33,983 nucleotides of DNA from positions 1-33,983 of the forward strand of contig DAIDJM010000019.1 of the NCBI GenBank assembly GCA_027451405.1, read 5' to 3'. Under the pieces are notes generated by a model. It saw nothing but the letters and a program-made list of their open reading frames with translations. It made no database searches and was not told the origin of the DNA. The translations under genes were made by a program, and so were the position numbers. The first letter of the stretch is position 1. Each line of letters begins with the position of its first letter. Below, in pieces: positions 1-7,126 of the stretch. The stretch comes from Acetobacteraceae bacterium (GTDB lineage: Bacteria; Pseudomonadota; Alphaproteobacteria; Acetobacterales; Acetobacteraceae).

Positions 1-1
1 G

Positions 2-121
2 ATCGAATGCTGCTTCTCGAAGCTGAAACAGTTTCGGCGCGTGGCGACGCGATACGAGAAGACCGCCCGGAACTACGGCGCCGTCGTCACCATTGCTGCG
101 ACCGTGCTATGGCTCCGATAA
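2..121 (+). CDS. IS5-family transposase, C-terminal end (partial)
   Basis: The open frame enters from the left edge and ends at TAA 119-121, giving 39 residues. The pattern CCFSKLKQFRRVATRYEKT followed by a hydrophobic end (TVLWLR) is the typical C-terminus of IS5-group DDE transposases: an ER/EC-x-F-x-K-LK-x-F-R-R-x-ATRYEK helix, part of the catalytic domain. In this family the DDE transposase cuts and joins the IS ends. The N-terminal part and the left IS end lie outside the window, so intactness cannot be judged. The outer end of the element probably lies near 134, where TGTCCACAGGACC follows the stop, next to a CTAG. That boundary is an inference, because the matching left terminal repeat is not visible. 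Confidence 0.8.
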   Translation: MECCFSKLKQFRRVATRYEKTARNYGAVVTIAATVLWLR

Positions 122-133
122 ATGTCCACAGGA

Positions 134-181
134 CCTAGAGCGGGTTCACTCTGACTGTGGTCAGAGTGAACCCGCTCTAGG
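134..181. repeat. Perfect 22-bp inverted repeat with 4-nt loop
   Basis: Positions 134-155 and 160-181 are exact reverse complements, beginning CCTAGAGCGGGTTCACTC, around the loop TGTG. Such a long perfect hairpin lies directly downstream of the transposase end and could be an IS-adjacent palindromic unit or a bidirectional terminator without a T-tract. It has no coding role. Confidence 0.85.
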
Positions 182-195
182 CTCTTTGATTTGGC

Positions 196-242
196 GAGCA
201 ACTTTATCACCCAGACCGATTCCGGTCTGGGTGATGTTGCTC
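196..242. repeat. Second palindrome, 20-bp stem with 3-nt bulge
   Basis: The arms ATCACCCAGACCG (206-218) and CGGTCTGGGTGAT (223-235) pair exactly around ATTC. The stem continues as GAGCAAC (196-202) with GTTGCTC (236-242) after a TTT bulge (203-205). Its sequence differs from the palindrome 15 bp to its left, so it is not a second copy of that one. It probably belongs to a dispersed palindromic family. Confidence 0.8.
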
Positions 243-313
243 TAACGGGGTCTGGGGCAAGCGGCCTCAGCGGAGGGTGCGGGGAGGCAGAGCCTCCCTG
301 CCCGCCGGAGGCG
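243..313 (+). repeat. Family A palindromic element, copy A1
   Basis: The copy starts with the edge TAACGGGGTCTGGGG and ends with the conserved tail CCGCCGGAGGC. The second hairpin GGGAGGC-AGA-GCCTCCC is intact; the first hairpin is degenerate (CTGGGGCAAGCGGCCTCAG). The tail lies about 10 bp from the stop codon of the lytic transglycosylase gene, which runs the opposite way. Confidence 0.75.
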
Positions 314-323
314 CGCCTCCGGC

Positions 324-1328
324 CTACCGGTGGCTGTGGTGGTGGGTCACCTGTTTGTGCGCCGTGTGGGCGCCGAGGCGGGCGACGACCAGCGAGAGGT
401 GGTCGAGCGCGCGGGCGTGGTGCGCCGCGGTCGTGTGGGTGCGCCAGGCGGGCGGGAGCGTGTCGGCGTAGGCGGCGGAGATCAGGTGGAAGCCGCCCGA
501 ATGGTGGGGGAGCACGCGGGGTTCGGGGGCTTCGGCGACCTCGATCGCGTGGTGGCCGCGCAGATGGGCGCGGTCGCTGGTGTGGCGCTCGAGGGCGGCG
601 AAGCGGAGCGCGGCCTCGTGGCGGCGGCGTTCGCGGGCGGCGAGCGCGTAGTTCACGTGTGGGTGGTAGCGGGGGCCCGGCGGAATGTTGATCGGGATCT
701 GGTTGACCGCGAGCTGTTCGGCGGCGGCGCGGACGTTCGGGTAGATGCCCTGGATGCGGGGACCGATCATGGCGACGTAGCGGCGGGTTTCCTCGGGCAG
801 CGGGCGCTGGTGCGTCAGGTAGTCGTCGAGGCGGGCGGGGCCGGCATTGTAGGCGGCGAGGAAGCCGGGGAAGCCGTAGACCTCGTACATCTCGCGGATA
901 TAGGCGGCGCCGGCGAGGATGTTGTTGTGCGGGTCGTAGGCGTCGTCGCCGAGGCCGTAGGTGGCGCGAACTTCGTCGTAGGTTTCGGGCATGAGCTGCA
1001 TGAGGCCCATGGCGCCGACCGGCGAGGTGGTGAGCGCGCCGTCGGCGCGGAACTCGTAGCCGTTGGATTCGACGCGCATGACTTCGCGGATCCAGGCTTC
1101 GGGGACGTCGAAGCGGCGGGAGGCTTCGGTGATGTAGGGGCCCCAGGGGTCGGAGGGCGGGCCGGGCGGCGTGTAGCGGGGCTGCGCCTTGGCCTTGTAT
1201 TGGGCGGCCTCCTGCGTGGCCGTGAGCAGCGGCGCGGAGGGGGTGTGGGCGGCGCAGGCGCCGAGAAGGGCAAGCAGAGCGGCAGGGGGCAACAGGCGAC
1301 AGAGCGAGCGAGCGGCCGGCTGCGTCAT
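324..1328 (-). CDS. Lytic transglycosylase, lipoprotein, SLT domain
   Basis: Predicted 334 aa. Proteins of this family cleave the MurNAc-GlcNAc bond of peptidoglycan with formation of 1,6-anhydro ends. Residues 1-25 form a lipoprotein signal (lipobox LLGAC, Cys25), so it is probably an outer-membrane lipoprotein facing the periplasm. The SLT fold runs from about residue 60 to 200: the catalytic Glu is in RVESNG (E87), followed by GAMGLMQLMPET (about 105-116) and the late AAYNAGP motif. The last 100 residues are His/Ala/Arg-rich and not recognised. The ATG at 1328 was chosen because it directly precedes the signal peptide; a GGGGGGA tract lies upstream. An earlier in-frame start at 1403 would add 25 charged residues before the signal. 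It is a single gene, divergent from the ABC exporter. Confidence 0.85.
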   Translation of the reverse strand: MTQPAARSLCRLLPPAALLALLGACAAHTPSAPLLTATQEAAQYKAKAQPRYTPPGPPSDPWGPYITEASRRFDVPEAWIREVMRVESNGYEFRADGALTTSPVGAMGLMQLMPETYDEVRATYGLGDDAYDPHNNILAGAAYIREMYEVYGFPGFLAAYNAGPARLDDYLTHQRPLPEETRRYVAMIGPRIQGIYPNVRAAAEQLAVNQIPINIPPGPRYHPHVNYALAARERRRHEAALRFAALERHTSDRAHLRGHHAIEVAEAPEPRVLPHHSGGFHLISAAYADTLPPAWRTHTTAAHHARALDHLSLVVARLGAHTAHKQVTHHHSHR

Positions 1329-1370
1329 GCGTTGTCCGTTCCCCCCAGGGAGAGCCCGCCGGCATGGCGG

Positions 1371-1408
1371 TGCCCTCGTTTCACGGCCCTGCCCTCGTTT
1401 CACGGCCC
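1371..1408. repeat. 19-bp tandem duplication
   Basis: TGCCCTCGTTTCACGGCCC occurs twice back to back (1371-1389 and 1390-1408), just upstream of the lytic transglycosylase start. It could duplicate a regulatory site or be simple slippage. The remainder of the divergent gap (1409-1551) shows no other recognisable element. Confidence 0.8.
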
Positions 1409-1551
1409 CGCGACCAGATAGAGTCGCGTCTCAACGACGTAGGCTAAGCCGCTAACGTGAATGAAAGATGGATGCAAGGAAAGATTGCGGCATGGGCCGG
1501 GCCGGGGGCGATTTGCCAGTGCGGGCGGGAATAGAGTAGCGCGCGCAGGCA

Positions 1552-2409
1552 ATGGATCAGTCGGTCAGCACCGAGGCGGCCGCCACGTCGCGGCTCGAGA
1601 TCAGCGCCGAGCAGTCGCTCGCGCACCGTCAGCGTCTGGCGGCGGCGGATGTGCGGGGCGGGCTCCGGCTGTGGCGGCTCGGGGTGACGCTCGGGTGGCT
1701 CGATATCAAGCTGAAATATCGCGGGTCGCTGCTCGGGCCGTTCTGGCTGACCATTTCGACCGCGGTGTGGATCGGCGCGATGGGCGGGCTCTATTCGTTG
1801 CTGTTCCATATGGATCTGCACGGCTACCTGCCGTTCCTCGCCCTCTCGCTGGTGCTGTGGACCTCGGTGGGCGCGCTGGTCGGCGATGCGTGCAACACGT
1901 TCCTGCAGTCGGAGGGGATGATCCGGTCGCTCAGGATGCCGTTCTTCATCCATGCGCTGCGCGTGGTGGTGCGGACGCTGATTTCGCTGCTGCACAACCT
2001 GCCGGTGGTGGTCGGGGTGTTCCTGCTGTTCGGCGTGGCGCCGGGGTGGCGGGCGCTCGCCTGCGTGCCGGGGCTGGCGCTCTGGACGCTCGATGCGTTC
2101 GCGACCTGCGCGCTGCTCGGCGCGGTGTGCGCGCGGTTTCGCGACGTGCCGCCGATCGTCGCCAGCGTGATGCAGATCGCGTTTTTCGTGACGCCGATCA
2201 TTTGGCAGCCGCAGCAATTGGCTGGACGGGCGGCCTGGCTCGTGCTGAACCCGTTCGACAGCCTGCTCGAAGTGGTGCGCCAGCCGCTGCTCGGGGCGTT
2301 GCCGGGGCTCGGGGTCTGGGCGGCGGCGCTGGCCTATAGCGCCGCGCTGTGCGGAATGAGCTGGATGCTGTTCGCGCGGGTGCGCGGGCGGCTGGCTTTC
2401 TGGGTCTGA
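1552..2409 (+). CDS. Polysaccharide/polyol-phosphate ABC exporter, permease
   Basis: Predicted 285 aa. This is an ABC-2 type membrane subunit of the Wzm/KpsM kind, which forms the inner-membrane channel exporting O-antigen, capsule or teichoic-acid-like glycans. The amphipathic segment WLDIKLKYRGSLLGPFW (about residues 50-66), placed just before the first membrane span, is characteristic of the family. About six hydrophobic segments follow, and a late FVTPIIW motif is typical of Wzm proteins. A Thr/Ala/Glu-rich cytoplasmic N-terminus of about 45 residues precedes them. The stop is four nucleotides from the ATPase gene, so the pair is co-transcribed. No glycosyltransferases lie nearby, so the exported glycan cannot be named. 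Confidence 0.85.
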   Translation: MDQSVSTEAAATSRLEISAEQSLAHRQRLAAADVRGGLRLWRLGVTLGWLDIKLKYRGSLLGPFWLTISTAVWIGAMGGLYSLLFHMDLHGYLPFLALSLVLWTSVGALVGDACNTFLQSEGMIRSLRMPFFIHALRVVVRTLISLLHNLPVVVGVFLLFGVAPGWRALACVPGLALWTLDAFATCALLGAVCARFRDVPPIVASVMQIAFFVTPIIWQPQQLAGRAAWLVLNPFDSLLEVVRQPLLGALPGLGVWAAALAYSAALCGMSWMLFARVRGRLAFWV

Positions 2410-2413
2410 GGCG

Positions 2414-3175
2414 ATGGCGCATGTCGAGGCCGAGCGGATTTCGGTGGATTTCCCGCTCTATCACGCCAGTTCACGAAGCCTGAAGAAGACCGTGTTCGCC
2501 GCGGCCTCGGGACGGCTCGGCGAGGACCGGCAGCACCGCGTCGTGGTGCAGGCGCTGCGGGATATTTCGTTTTCGCTCGGCAGCGGCGACCGGCTCGGGC
2601 TCGTCGGCACCAATGGGGCGGGCAAGACGACGCTGCTGCGCACGATCGCGGGAATCTACGAGCCGGTGGCGGGGCATGTGCGGGTCGAGGGTTCGATCAA
2701 CGCGCTGCTCGATACGCAGCTCGGCATGAACGGCGAACTCTCGGGACGCGAGAACATCATGCTGCGCGGGCTCTATAACGGGATGTCGCGGGCGGAGATC
2801 CGGCGGCTCGAGGAGGATGTGCAGGAATTCGCCGAACTCGGCGAGTTTCTCGATCTGCCCGTGCGATTCTACAGCTCGGGGATGGTGATCCGGCTCGGGT
2901 TCGCGCTCGCGACCGCGATCAAGCCGCAGGTTTTGCTGATGGATGAATGGTTCATGGCGGGCGACGCGCAATTCCTGGCGAAAGCGCGGGCGCGGCTCGA
3001 GAACGTGGTGCGGGGAGCGGAAATCCTGGTGCTGTCCTCGCATATCCTGAGCGCGATCGAGCAATGGTGCACGCGCGTGATCTGGCTCGATCGCGGGCGA
3101 ATCCGGGCGGATGGAGCGGCGGCCGAGGTGCTGGCCGAGTATGCGGGGGCGCAACAAGCGCGGGTGGCGGCTTGA
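2414..3175 (+). CDS. Polysaccharide ABC exporter, ATP-binding subunit
   Basis: Predicted 253 aa. This ATPase would drive the permease encoded just upstream (4-nt gap). Walker A is GTNGAGKTT (65-73). The signature is the Wzt/KpsT-type variant YSSGMVIRLGFA rather than LSGGQ. Walker B is VLLMDEWFMAGD, and the switch His is in LSSHI. The long N-terminal stretch before Walker A, containing HASSRSLKK, is typical of Wzt/TagH-like ATPases. The protein ends soon after the nucleotide-binding domain, so it lacks the C-terminal glycan-binding domain found in some Wzt proteins that recognise capped O-antigen. That points to a KpsT/RfbE-like or cap-independent exporter (inference). Confidence 0.88.
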   Translation: MAHVEAERISVDFPLYHASSRSLKKTVFAAASGRLGEDRQHRVVVQALRDISFSLGSGDRLGLVGTNGAGKTTLLRTIAGIYEPVAGHVRVEGSINALLDTQLGMNGELSGRENIMLRGLYNGMSRAEIRRLEEDVQEFAELGEFLDLPVRFYSSGMVIRLGFALATAIKPQVLLMDEWFMAGDAQFLAKARARLENVVRGAEILVLSSHILSAIEQWCTRVIWLDRGRIRADGAAAEVLAEYAGAQQARVAA

Positions 3176-3181
3176 GCGCGG

Positions 3182-3240
3182 GCCTCCGGCGGCCAGGGCT
3201 CCGCCCTGGACCCGCTGGGGCCGAAAGGCCCCAGACCCCA
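3182..3240 (-). repeat. Family A palindromic element, copy A2
   Basis: Read on the minus strand it runs from TGGGGTCTGGGGCC through the hairpin CTGGGGCC-TTTC-GGCCCCAG and the second stem CCAGGGC-GGA-GCCCTGG to CCGCCGGAGGC. It fills the gap between the ABC ATPase stop and the next gene. The frame of the downstream oxidoreductase stays open through the whole element. Confidence 0.85.
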
Positions 3241-3249
3241 TCCCTTCGA

Positions 3250-4209
3250 GTGGGCATTCTCGGGGCGGGGCATTTTGGGCGGTTTCATGCGTTGAAGGTT
3301 GCGAAGGGCCTGCGCACGGCGCTGGCCGGGATTTGCGACACCAACGCGGCGCGGGCGGAACAAATCGGCGCGGAAGCGGGGGCGCCGGCGCTGAGCTGGG
3401 AGGCGCTGCTCGCGACCTCGGACGCGATCGTGGTGGCGACGCCGGCGGAGACGCATGGGCGGCTCGCCATGCAGGCGATCGAAGCGGGCAAGCATGTGCT
3501 CGTGGAAAAACCGATGGCCTCCTCGCTCGCGGAAGCCGACGCGCTCGCGGACGCGGCGCGGGCGCGAGGGCGCGTGCTGCAGGTCGGGCATTTGTTGCGC
3601 TACTCGGCCGAACATGAAGCGATCGCGGCGCGCATGGGCAAGCCGCTCTATATCGAGGCGACCCGGATCGCGCCGTTCAAGCCGCGCGGCACCGATGTCT
3701 CGGTGATACTCGATCTGATGATCCACGATCTCGATCTGGTGCTTTCGCTGGTGGACAGCGAAATCGAGAGCGTGGACGCGCTCGGCGCCGCGGTGTCGAG
3801 CACGCACGAGGATATCGCGAACGCGCGCGTGCGGTTCGCCAATGGCTGTGTGGCGACCATCACCGCGAGCCGGGTTTCGCTGAAAACCGAGCGGCGGATG
3901 CGGGTGTTCTCGGAAAGCGGGTATCTGTCGGCGGATTTCGTGGCGCGGCGGCTCACCGTGATCGGACGGGACCAGGGAATCGAATTGCCGGAGACCGGGG
4001 GATTCCGGCTCGACGAAGTGGCCTGGGAAGATCACGATGTTCTGGAAGCCGAACACGCGGCCTTCGCGGCGGCCTGCCTGGACGGGGCGCCGGTGATCGT
4101 GGACGCGGCGGCCGGACGGCGGGCACTCGCGGCAGCGATCGCCGTGAGCGAAAGCATGGCGCGGTCGCGGCGGCGGGCGGAGGAGTCGGGGTTGATCTTC
4201 AGGAAGTAA
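3250..4209 (+). CDS. Gfo/Idh/MocA family NAD(P)-dependent oxidoreductase
   Basis: Predicted 319 aa. The N-terminal Rossmann domain has GILGAGHFGRFH (2-13) and an Asp at the end of beta-2 (D30). The family's EKP motif contains the likely catalytic Lys87, followed by GHLLRYS and MIHDLDL in the C-terminal alpha/beta domain. Such enzymes oxidise or reduce sugars, sugar nucleotides or inositols using NAD(P); the substrate cannot be read from sequence. The GTG at 3250 was chosen because it places Met just before the dinucleotide-binding loop. The frame is open far upstream (to 2947) through repeat A2, but there it overlaps the ATPase gene. No clear Shine-Dalgarno is seen, so translation may depend on readthrough from the exporter genes. 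A role in making the exported glycan is plausible but not shown. Confidence 0.85.
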   Translation: MGILGAGHFGRFHALKVAKGLRTALAGICDTNAARAEQIGAEAGAPALSWEALLATSDAIVVATPAETHGRLAMQAIEAGKHVLVEKPMASSLAEADALADAARARGRVLQVGHLLRYSAEHEAIAARMGKPLYIEATRIAPFKPRGTDVSVILDLMIHDLDLVLSLVDSEIESVDALGAAVSSTHEDIANARVRFANGCVATITASRVSLKTERRMRVFSESGYLSADFVARRLTVIGRDQGIELPETGGFRLDEVAWEDHDVLEAEHAAFAAACLDGAPVIVDAAAGRRALAAAIAVSESMARSRRRAEESGLIFRK

Positions 4210-4210
4210 A

Positions 4211-4341
4211 GGATTCTTCTTTTTCTGAAGAAAAAGAAGCAAAAAGACTTCTGTCCGTATGAGGCAGTGCGGTTGAACCGCCCGGTCCTATACGAGATAA
4301 AGTTTTTTTGGTTCTTTTTTTTTCAAAAAAAGAACAAAACT
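4211..4341 (+). repeat. Family B nested palindrome, copy B1
   Basis: Arm 1 is the hairpin CTTCTTTTTC-TGAA-GAAAAAGAAG (4216-4239) followed by CAAAAAGACTT. The centre holds GTCCGTATGAGG, a small GCGGTT-G-AACCGC stem, and TCCTATACGA. Arm 2 is AAAGTTTTTTTGG, then TTCTTTTTTTTT and CAAAAAAAGAAC. Arm 2 is approximately the reverse complement of arm 1, so the whole unit is a palindrome made of two hairpins. Each arm has a T-run and could terminate transcription in one direction. Confidence 0.8.
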
Positions 4342-4343
4342 TG

Positions 4344-4519
4344 GCGGTCGCGGCGGATGGGGCAGTCGGGGCTGATCAAGGCAAGGTAAAGAGTCTTCTT
4401 TTTCTGAAGAAAAAGAAGCAAAAAGACTTCTGTCCGTAGGAGACTGTTCGGTTGAACCGCCCGGTCCTATACGATGAAAGTTTTTTTGGTTGTTTTTTTT
4501 CAAAAAAAGAACAAAACTT
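4344..4519 (+). repeat. Tandem duplicate unit including family B copy B2
   Basis: 4344-4390 repeats, with changes, the last codons and stop region of the oxidoreductase gene (GCGGTCGCGGCGG at 4161 and again at 4344, a 183-bp shift). It is followed by a second full family B palindrome (4390-4519). The unit at 4161-4341 has therefore been duplicated and has diverged. Together with B1 it fills the 312-bp gap between 4209 and 4522, which holds no other gene. Confidence 0.8.
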
Positions 4520-4521
4520 TC

Positions 4522-5106
4522 ATGAAACACTGGCTCACGACATATTGGGTGGCCGGCGCGGGATTCATGGCGGCGGCGCTGCTCGCGATTGGGCCGCTGC
4601 TGCCCGCGTCGTTGTGGCTGATTTTTCTTCATTCGCCCGCCTATATGATTCACCAGATCGAGGAGCATTGGGGCGACCGGTTCCGGTCGTTCGTCAATGC
4701 GCGGCTGTTCGGCGGGCGGGAGGTGCTGACCACGGAGGCCGTGCTCTGGATCAATCTGCCTGGCGTGTGGGGGGTCAATCTGGCGGCGCTTTACGCGGCC
4801 TGGCTGGTGGCGCCGGGATTCGGGCTGGCGGCGCCTTATCTCGCGGTGGTCAACGGGCTGAGCCATCTCGGGGTGATGTTGCGGTTTCGGAGCTATAATC
4901 CGGGGCTGTGGACGAGCCTCGGGGTGTTTCTGCCGCTGGGCCTGACGACGCTCGCGGTGGTTCCGGCATCCCTGGCGCAGCATCTGCTCGGGCTGGCGAT
5001 CGCGGTGGCGATCCATGCGGCGATCGTGGTGCATGTCGCACGGCGCAGCGCGGCGTGGACATCGGGTTTGGGGCCGAAAAGCCCCGGACCGAATGGCTTT
5101 GAATAA
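4522..5106 (+). CDS. HXXEE domain membrane protein
   Basis: Predicted 194 aa. The motif MIHQIEEHWG (about residues 45-54) is the H-x-x-E-E signature of the HXXEE family (Pfam PF13787), integral membrane proteins of unknown function. About five hydrophobic segments are visible. The ATG at 4522 was chosen over an in-frame ATG at 4474, because the extra 16 residues (KVFLVVFFQKKNKTF) are just the translated arm of repeat B2. The last 13 or so residues (GLGPKSPGPNGFE) come from a partial family A hairpin at 5068-5091, so the natural C-terminus has probably been replaced or extended by repeat sequence. Function is unknown; the conserved His/Glu residues could bind a metal (inference). Confidence 0.75.
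   Translation: MKHWLTTYWVAGAGFMAAALLAIGPLLPASLWLIFLHSPAYMIHQIEEHWGDRFRSFVNARLFGGREVLTTEAVLWINLPGVWGVNLAALYAAWLVAPGFGLAAPYLAVVNGLSHLGVMLRFRSYNPGLWTSLGVFLPLGLTTLAVVPASLAQHLLGLAIAVAIHAAIVVHVARRSAAWTSGLGPKSPGPNGFE
5068..5091 (-). repeat. Family A partial copy inside a coding end
   Basis: GGGGCCGAAAAGCCCCGGACC corresponds on the minus strand to the head hairpin of family A. It lies within the last codons of the HXXEE gene. Only the head is present. Confidence 0.55.
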
Positions 5107-5139
5107 GTCGTGCCAGGCGCGACAATTTTCTGAATAATT

Positions 5140-5207
5140 GGGGTCTGGGGCCTTTCGGCCCCAGCGGAGGGTCCAGGGAGGCAGAGCCTCCCTGGCCGCC
5201 GGAGGCC
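5140..5207 (+). repeat. Family A palindromic element, copy A3
   Basis: A full copy: GGGGTCTGGGGCC, hairpin CTGGGGCC-TTTC-GGCCCCAG, second hairpin CCAGGGAGGC-AGA-GCCTCCCTGG, tail CCGCCGGAGGC. It fills the gap between the HXXEE gene and the methyltransferase gene and ends 18 bp before the ATG of the latter. Confidence 0.88.
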
Positions 5208-5225
5208 ACCATAACGGAGCCGGCG

Positions 5226-6041
5226 ATGGTTTCGAGCGAACGGGTGCGCGCTCATTATGACGGGCCGGGGCTCATGGAGCGGGTCCGGCAGGCGCTGGCG
5301 GCGCTGGGGCCCGACGATGCGCGGCTGGCGCCGGAGCAGGTCGCGGGGCTCGACCAGTTTCACACGCGGGGGCTCGCGGCGACGCTGGAGCTGGGGCGGG
5401 ATGCGGGGCTGCGGGCCGGGGAGCGGGTGCTGGATATCGGGTGCGGGCTCGGCGGGCCGGCGCGGGTTCTGGCGGCGCGGCATGGGGTTTCGGTGGCGGG
5501 GATCGATCTCAGTCCGGCCTTCATCGAGGCGGGGCGGGAAATCACCCGGCGCTGCGGCATGGAAAAGCAGGTGACGCTGGCGCTCGGGGACGCGACGCGG
5601 GCGGATTTCGCGGAGGGCGGGTTCGACGCGGTGTTTTTGTTGCATGTGGCGATGAATATCGCGGCGCGGGAGGCGCTCTATCGTGGCGCGCGGCGCGCGT
5701 TGGCGCCGGGGGGGCGGTTCGTCAGTTACGATATCGTCCGGGTGGGCGGCGAGCCCTATTTTCCGGTGCCTTGGGCGCGGACGGAGGAGACGAGTTTTCT
5801 GCTGACCGCGGAGGCGACGCGCGCTTCGGTCGAGGCGGCGGGATTTCGGGTGGGCGTGTGGCGCGACGACAGCGCGGTTGCGAAAGCCTTTTTTGAGGCG
5901 CTGGCGGCGGGGGCGGCGCCGGCGGGGCCGAGCCTGGCGGCGCTGGTCGGGGCCGATTTCCGGACGGTGATGGCGAATCTGGCGCGTAGCTTTCAGGAAG
6001 GGCGCATCGGCGTTTTGGCGGCCGTGTTCGAGGCGGTTTGA
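5226..6041 (+). CDS. Class I SAM-dependent methyltransferase
   Basis: Predicted 271 aa. Motif I is VLDIGCGLGGPAR (68-80), the glycine-rich SAM-binding loop. VAGIDLSPAFIEAG supplies the acidic residue at the end of beta-2, FDAVFLLHV is a motif IV-like segment, and LAPGGRFVSYD is the post-motif strand. The N-terminal part (YDGPGLMERV...GLDQFHTRGL) resembles methyltransferases acting on small molecules such as glycine/sarcosine-type amines, but the substrate cannot be assigned. GGAG six nucleotides before the ATG is a good ribosome binding site. It converges with exoD, with only 40 bp between stops and no obvious terminator there. Confidence 0.85.
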   Translation: MVSSERVRAHYDGPGLMERVRQALAALGPDDARLAPEQVAGLDQFHTRGLAATLELGRDAGLRAGERVLDIGCGLGGPARVLAARHGVSVAGIDLSPAFIEAGREITRRCGMEKQVTLALGDATRADFAEGGFDAVFLLHVAMNIAAREALYRGARRALAPGGRFVSYDIVRVGGEPYFPVPWARTEETSFLLTAEATRASVEAAGFRVGVWRDDSAVAKAFFEALAAGAAPAGPSLAALVGADFRTVMANLARSFQEGRIGVLAAVFEAV

Positions 6042-6081
6042 GGATCCCATCACGCACGCTTCCACCCGAACGCACCCCGCT

Positions 6082-6693
6082 TCAGCCGAGGAACCAGTCG
6101 CGCGTGAGGTCGAGGAGGCCGGCGGATGCCAGGAGGACCAAAGCGAGCGCGAGCAGGGATGTGAGGATGCCGATTCCGACGACGACGCCATCGCCTTCCA
6201 TGAGACCGAGCGCGAGCAGGCAGATGGCTGTTCCGGGTACGACATGGCCGAGCGGCACCGGCAGCGTGATGATGGCGGCCAGGATCAGGCAGATCAGCCC
6301 GACCGGCGGGCGCATCCAGGGGCTTGCGAGCGAGCGGGCGCGGGGGCGGACGAGGCGCTCCAGGCGGCGGATCGCCGGGTGCATGCGGGCGACGAGGGCG
6401 GCATAGTCGGTCCGCCGCAGCGACAGGCGGGTGAGGCGCGCCGGCAGCCAAGCGTTGCTGTAACCCAACGATAATTCGGCCGAGATGAGCGTGAGCGGGA
6501 TTCCGAACAGGACGGAGATCCCAGGCGCGGGTATCGGCAGGACCATCGGCAGGGCGAGCACGAGCAGCCACACGCAAATCGATTTCTCGCCGAGGGCTGC
6601 TTGGATGTCGGCGAGTGTCACGCGCTCCGATGTCAGGCTCTCCGCATGGGCGGCGAGCCGGGCGGAGATTGCCGACGGGTCGCCGGCGATCAC
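6082..6693 (-). CDS. exoD: ExoD-family exopolysaccharide synthesis protein
   Basis: Predicted 203 aa. It matches the ExoD family (PF06055), integral membrane proteins linked in rhizobia to exopolysaccharide production and alkali tolerance. A soluble N-terminus with LADIQAALGEKS is followed by the first hydrophobic stretch LLVLALPMVLPIPAPGISVLFGIPL, the family's most conserved part, and by two or three further spans in the C-terminal half (CLILAAIITLPVP, then LLALGLMEGDGVVVGIGIL). The GTG start at 6693 overlaps the stop of the upstream gene as GTGA, so the two are translationally coupled. Longer in-frame extensions (to 7017) would overlap that gene completely and are rejected. Confidence 0.85.
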   Translation of the reverse strand: MIAGDPSAISARLAAHAESLTSERVTLADIQAALGEKSICVWLLVLALPMVLPIPAPGISVLFGIPLTLISAELSLGYSNAWLPARLTRLSLRRTDYAALVARMHPAIRRLERLVRPRARSLASPWMRPPVGLICLILAAIITLPVPLGHVVPGTAICLLALGLMEGDGVVVGIGILTSLLALALVLLASAGLLDLTRDWFLG

Positions 6694-7007
6694 TCGGCGT
6701 GGAGCCAGTTCCAGAGAACGGCGCCGAGATAGCCCACGCCGTAGCCGCCGGTGGCGGTGACGGCGAGCAGCACCATGGCCCGGGTGATCGAGAAAGCCTC
6801 GATCGTGAAGACGGGTTTGAGGAAGTGCATCCAGAACACGAAATCGAGCAGAGGCTGCCCCAGTCCCGCGATGACGATGAGGGACCAGAGGAAATGCCAG
6901 CCGCCGATCAGCGTGCCGAGGGCGATGCCGGTGTTGTGCGGGCTGATCTGGCCCGCTTCGATTCCGGCGAAACGGGCGCCGGCGGAACCTCGCGCGAGGC
7001 CGCTCAT
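6690..7007 (-). CDS. Small membrane protein coupled to ExoD
   Basis: Predicted 105 aa, family not recognised. It has about three hydrophobic segments: GIALGTLIGGWHFLWSLIVI, then LLDFVFWMHFLKP, then TRAMVLLAVTATGGYGVGYLG. The ATG at 7007 has GGAG nine nucleotides upstream. A second candidate at 7022 lacks this. Its stop overlaps the exoD start by GTGA, so the two proteins are made together and may work together in the inner membrane (inference). Confidence 0.7.
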   Translation of the reverse strand: MSGLARGSAGARFAGIEAGQISPHNTGIALGTLIGGWHFLWSLIVIAGLGQPLLDFVFWMHFLKPVFTIEAFSITRAMVLLAVTATGGYGVGYLGAVLWNWLHAE

Positions 7008-7091
7008 GGCTGGACACTCCATGGAGGGTTTCAAGGCGGGATTAAGCATCACGCCGGTTGGCGGGGCCTTGATACAGGTCAAGCCGATGTG

Positions 7092-7126
7092 GGCGGGGCG
7101 GAGCGCATGCCGTCCGCGGGCCCGCC
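7092..7126 (-). terminator. GC-rich hairpin after the alpha/beta hydrolase gene
   Basis: GGCGGG-GCGGA (7092-7102) can pair with TCCGC and CCCGCC (7113-7117 and 7121-7126), with a GGG bulge. It lies immediately 3' of the hydrolase stop codon. There is no T-tract, so terminator activity is only a guess. Confidence 0.3.

Noticed and set aside
4474-4521. ATG at 4474 as the start of the HXXEE protein
   Set aside because: The added residues (VFLVVFFQKKNKTF) are the translated arm of a family B repeat; similar peptide appears ahead of the esterase gene from another copy.
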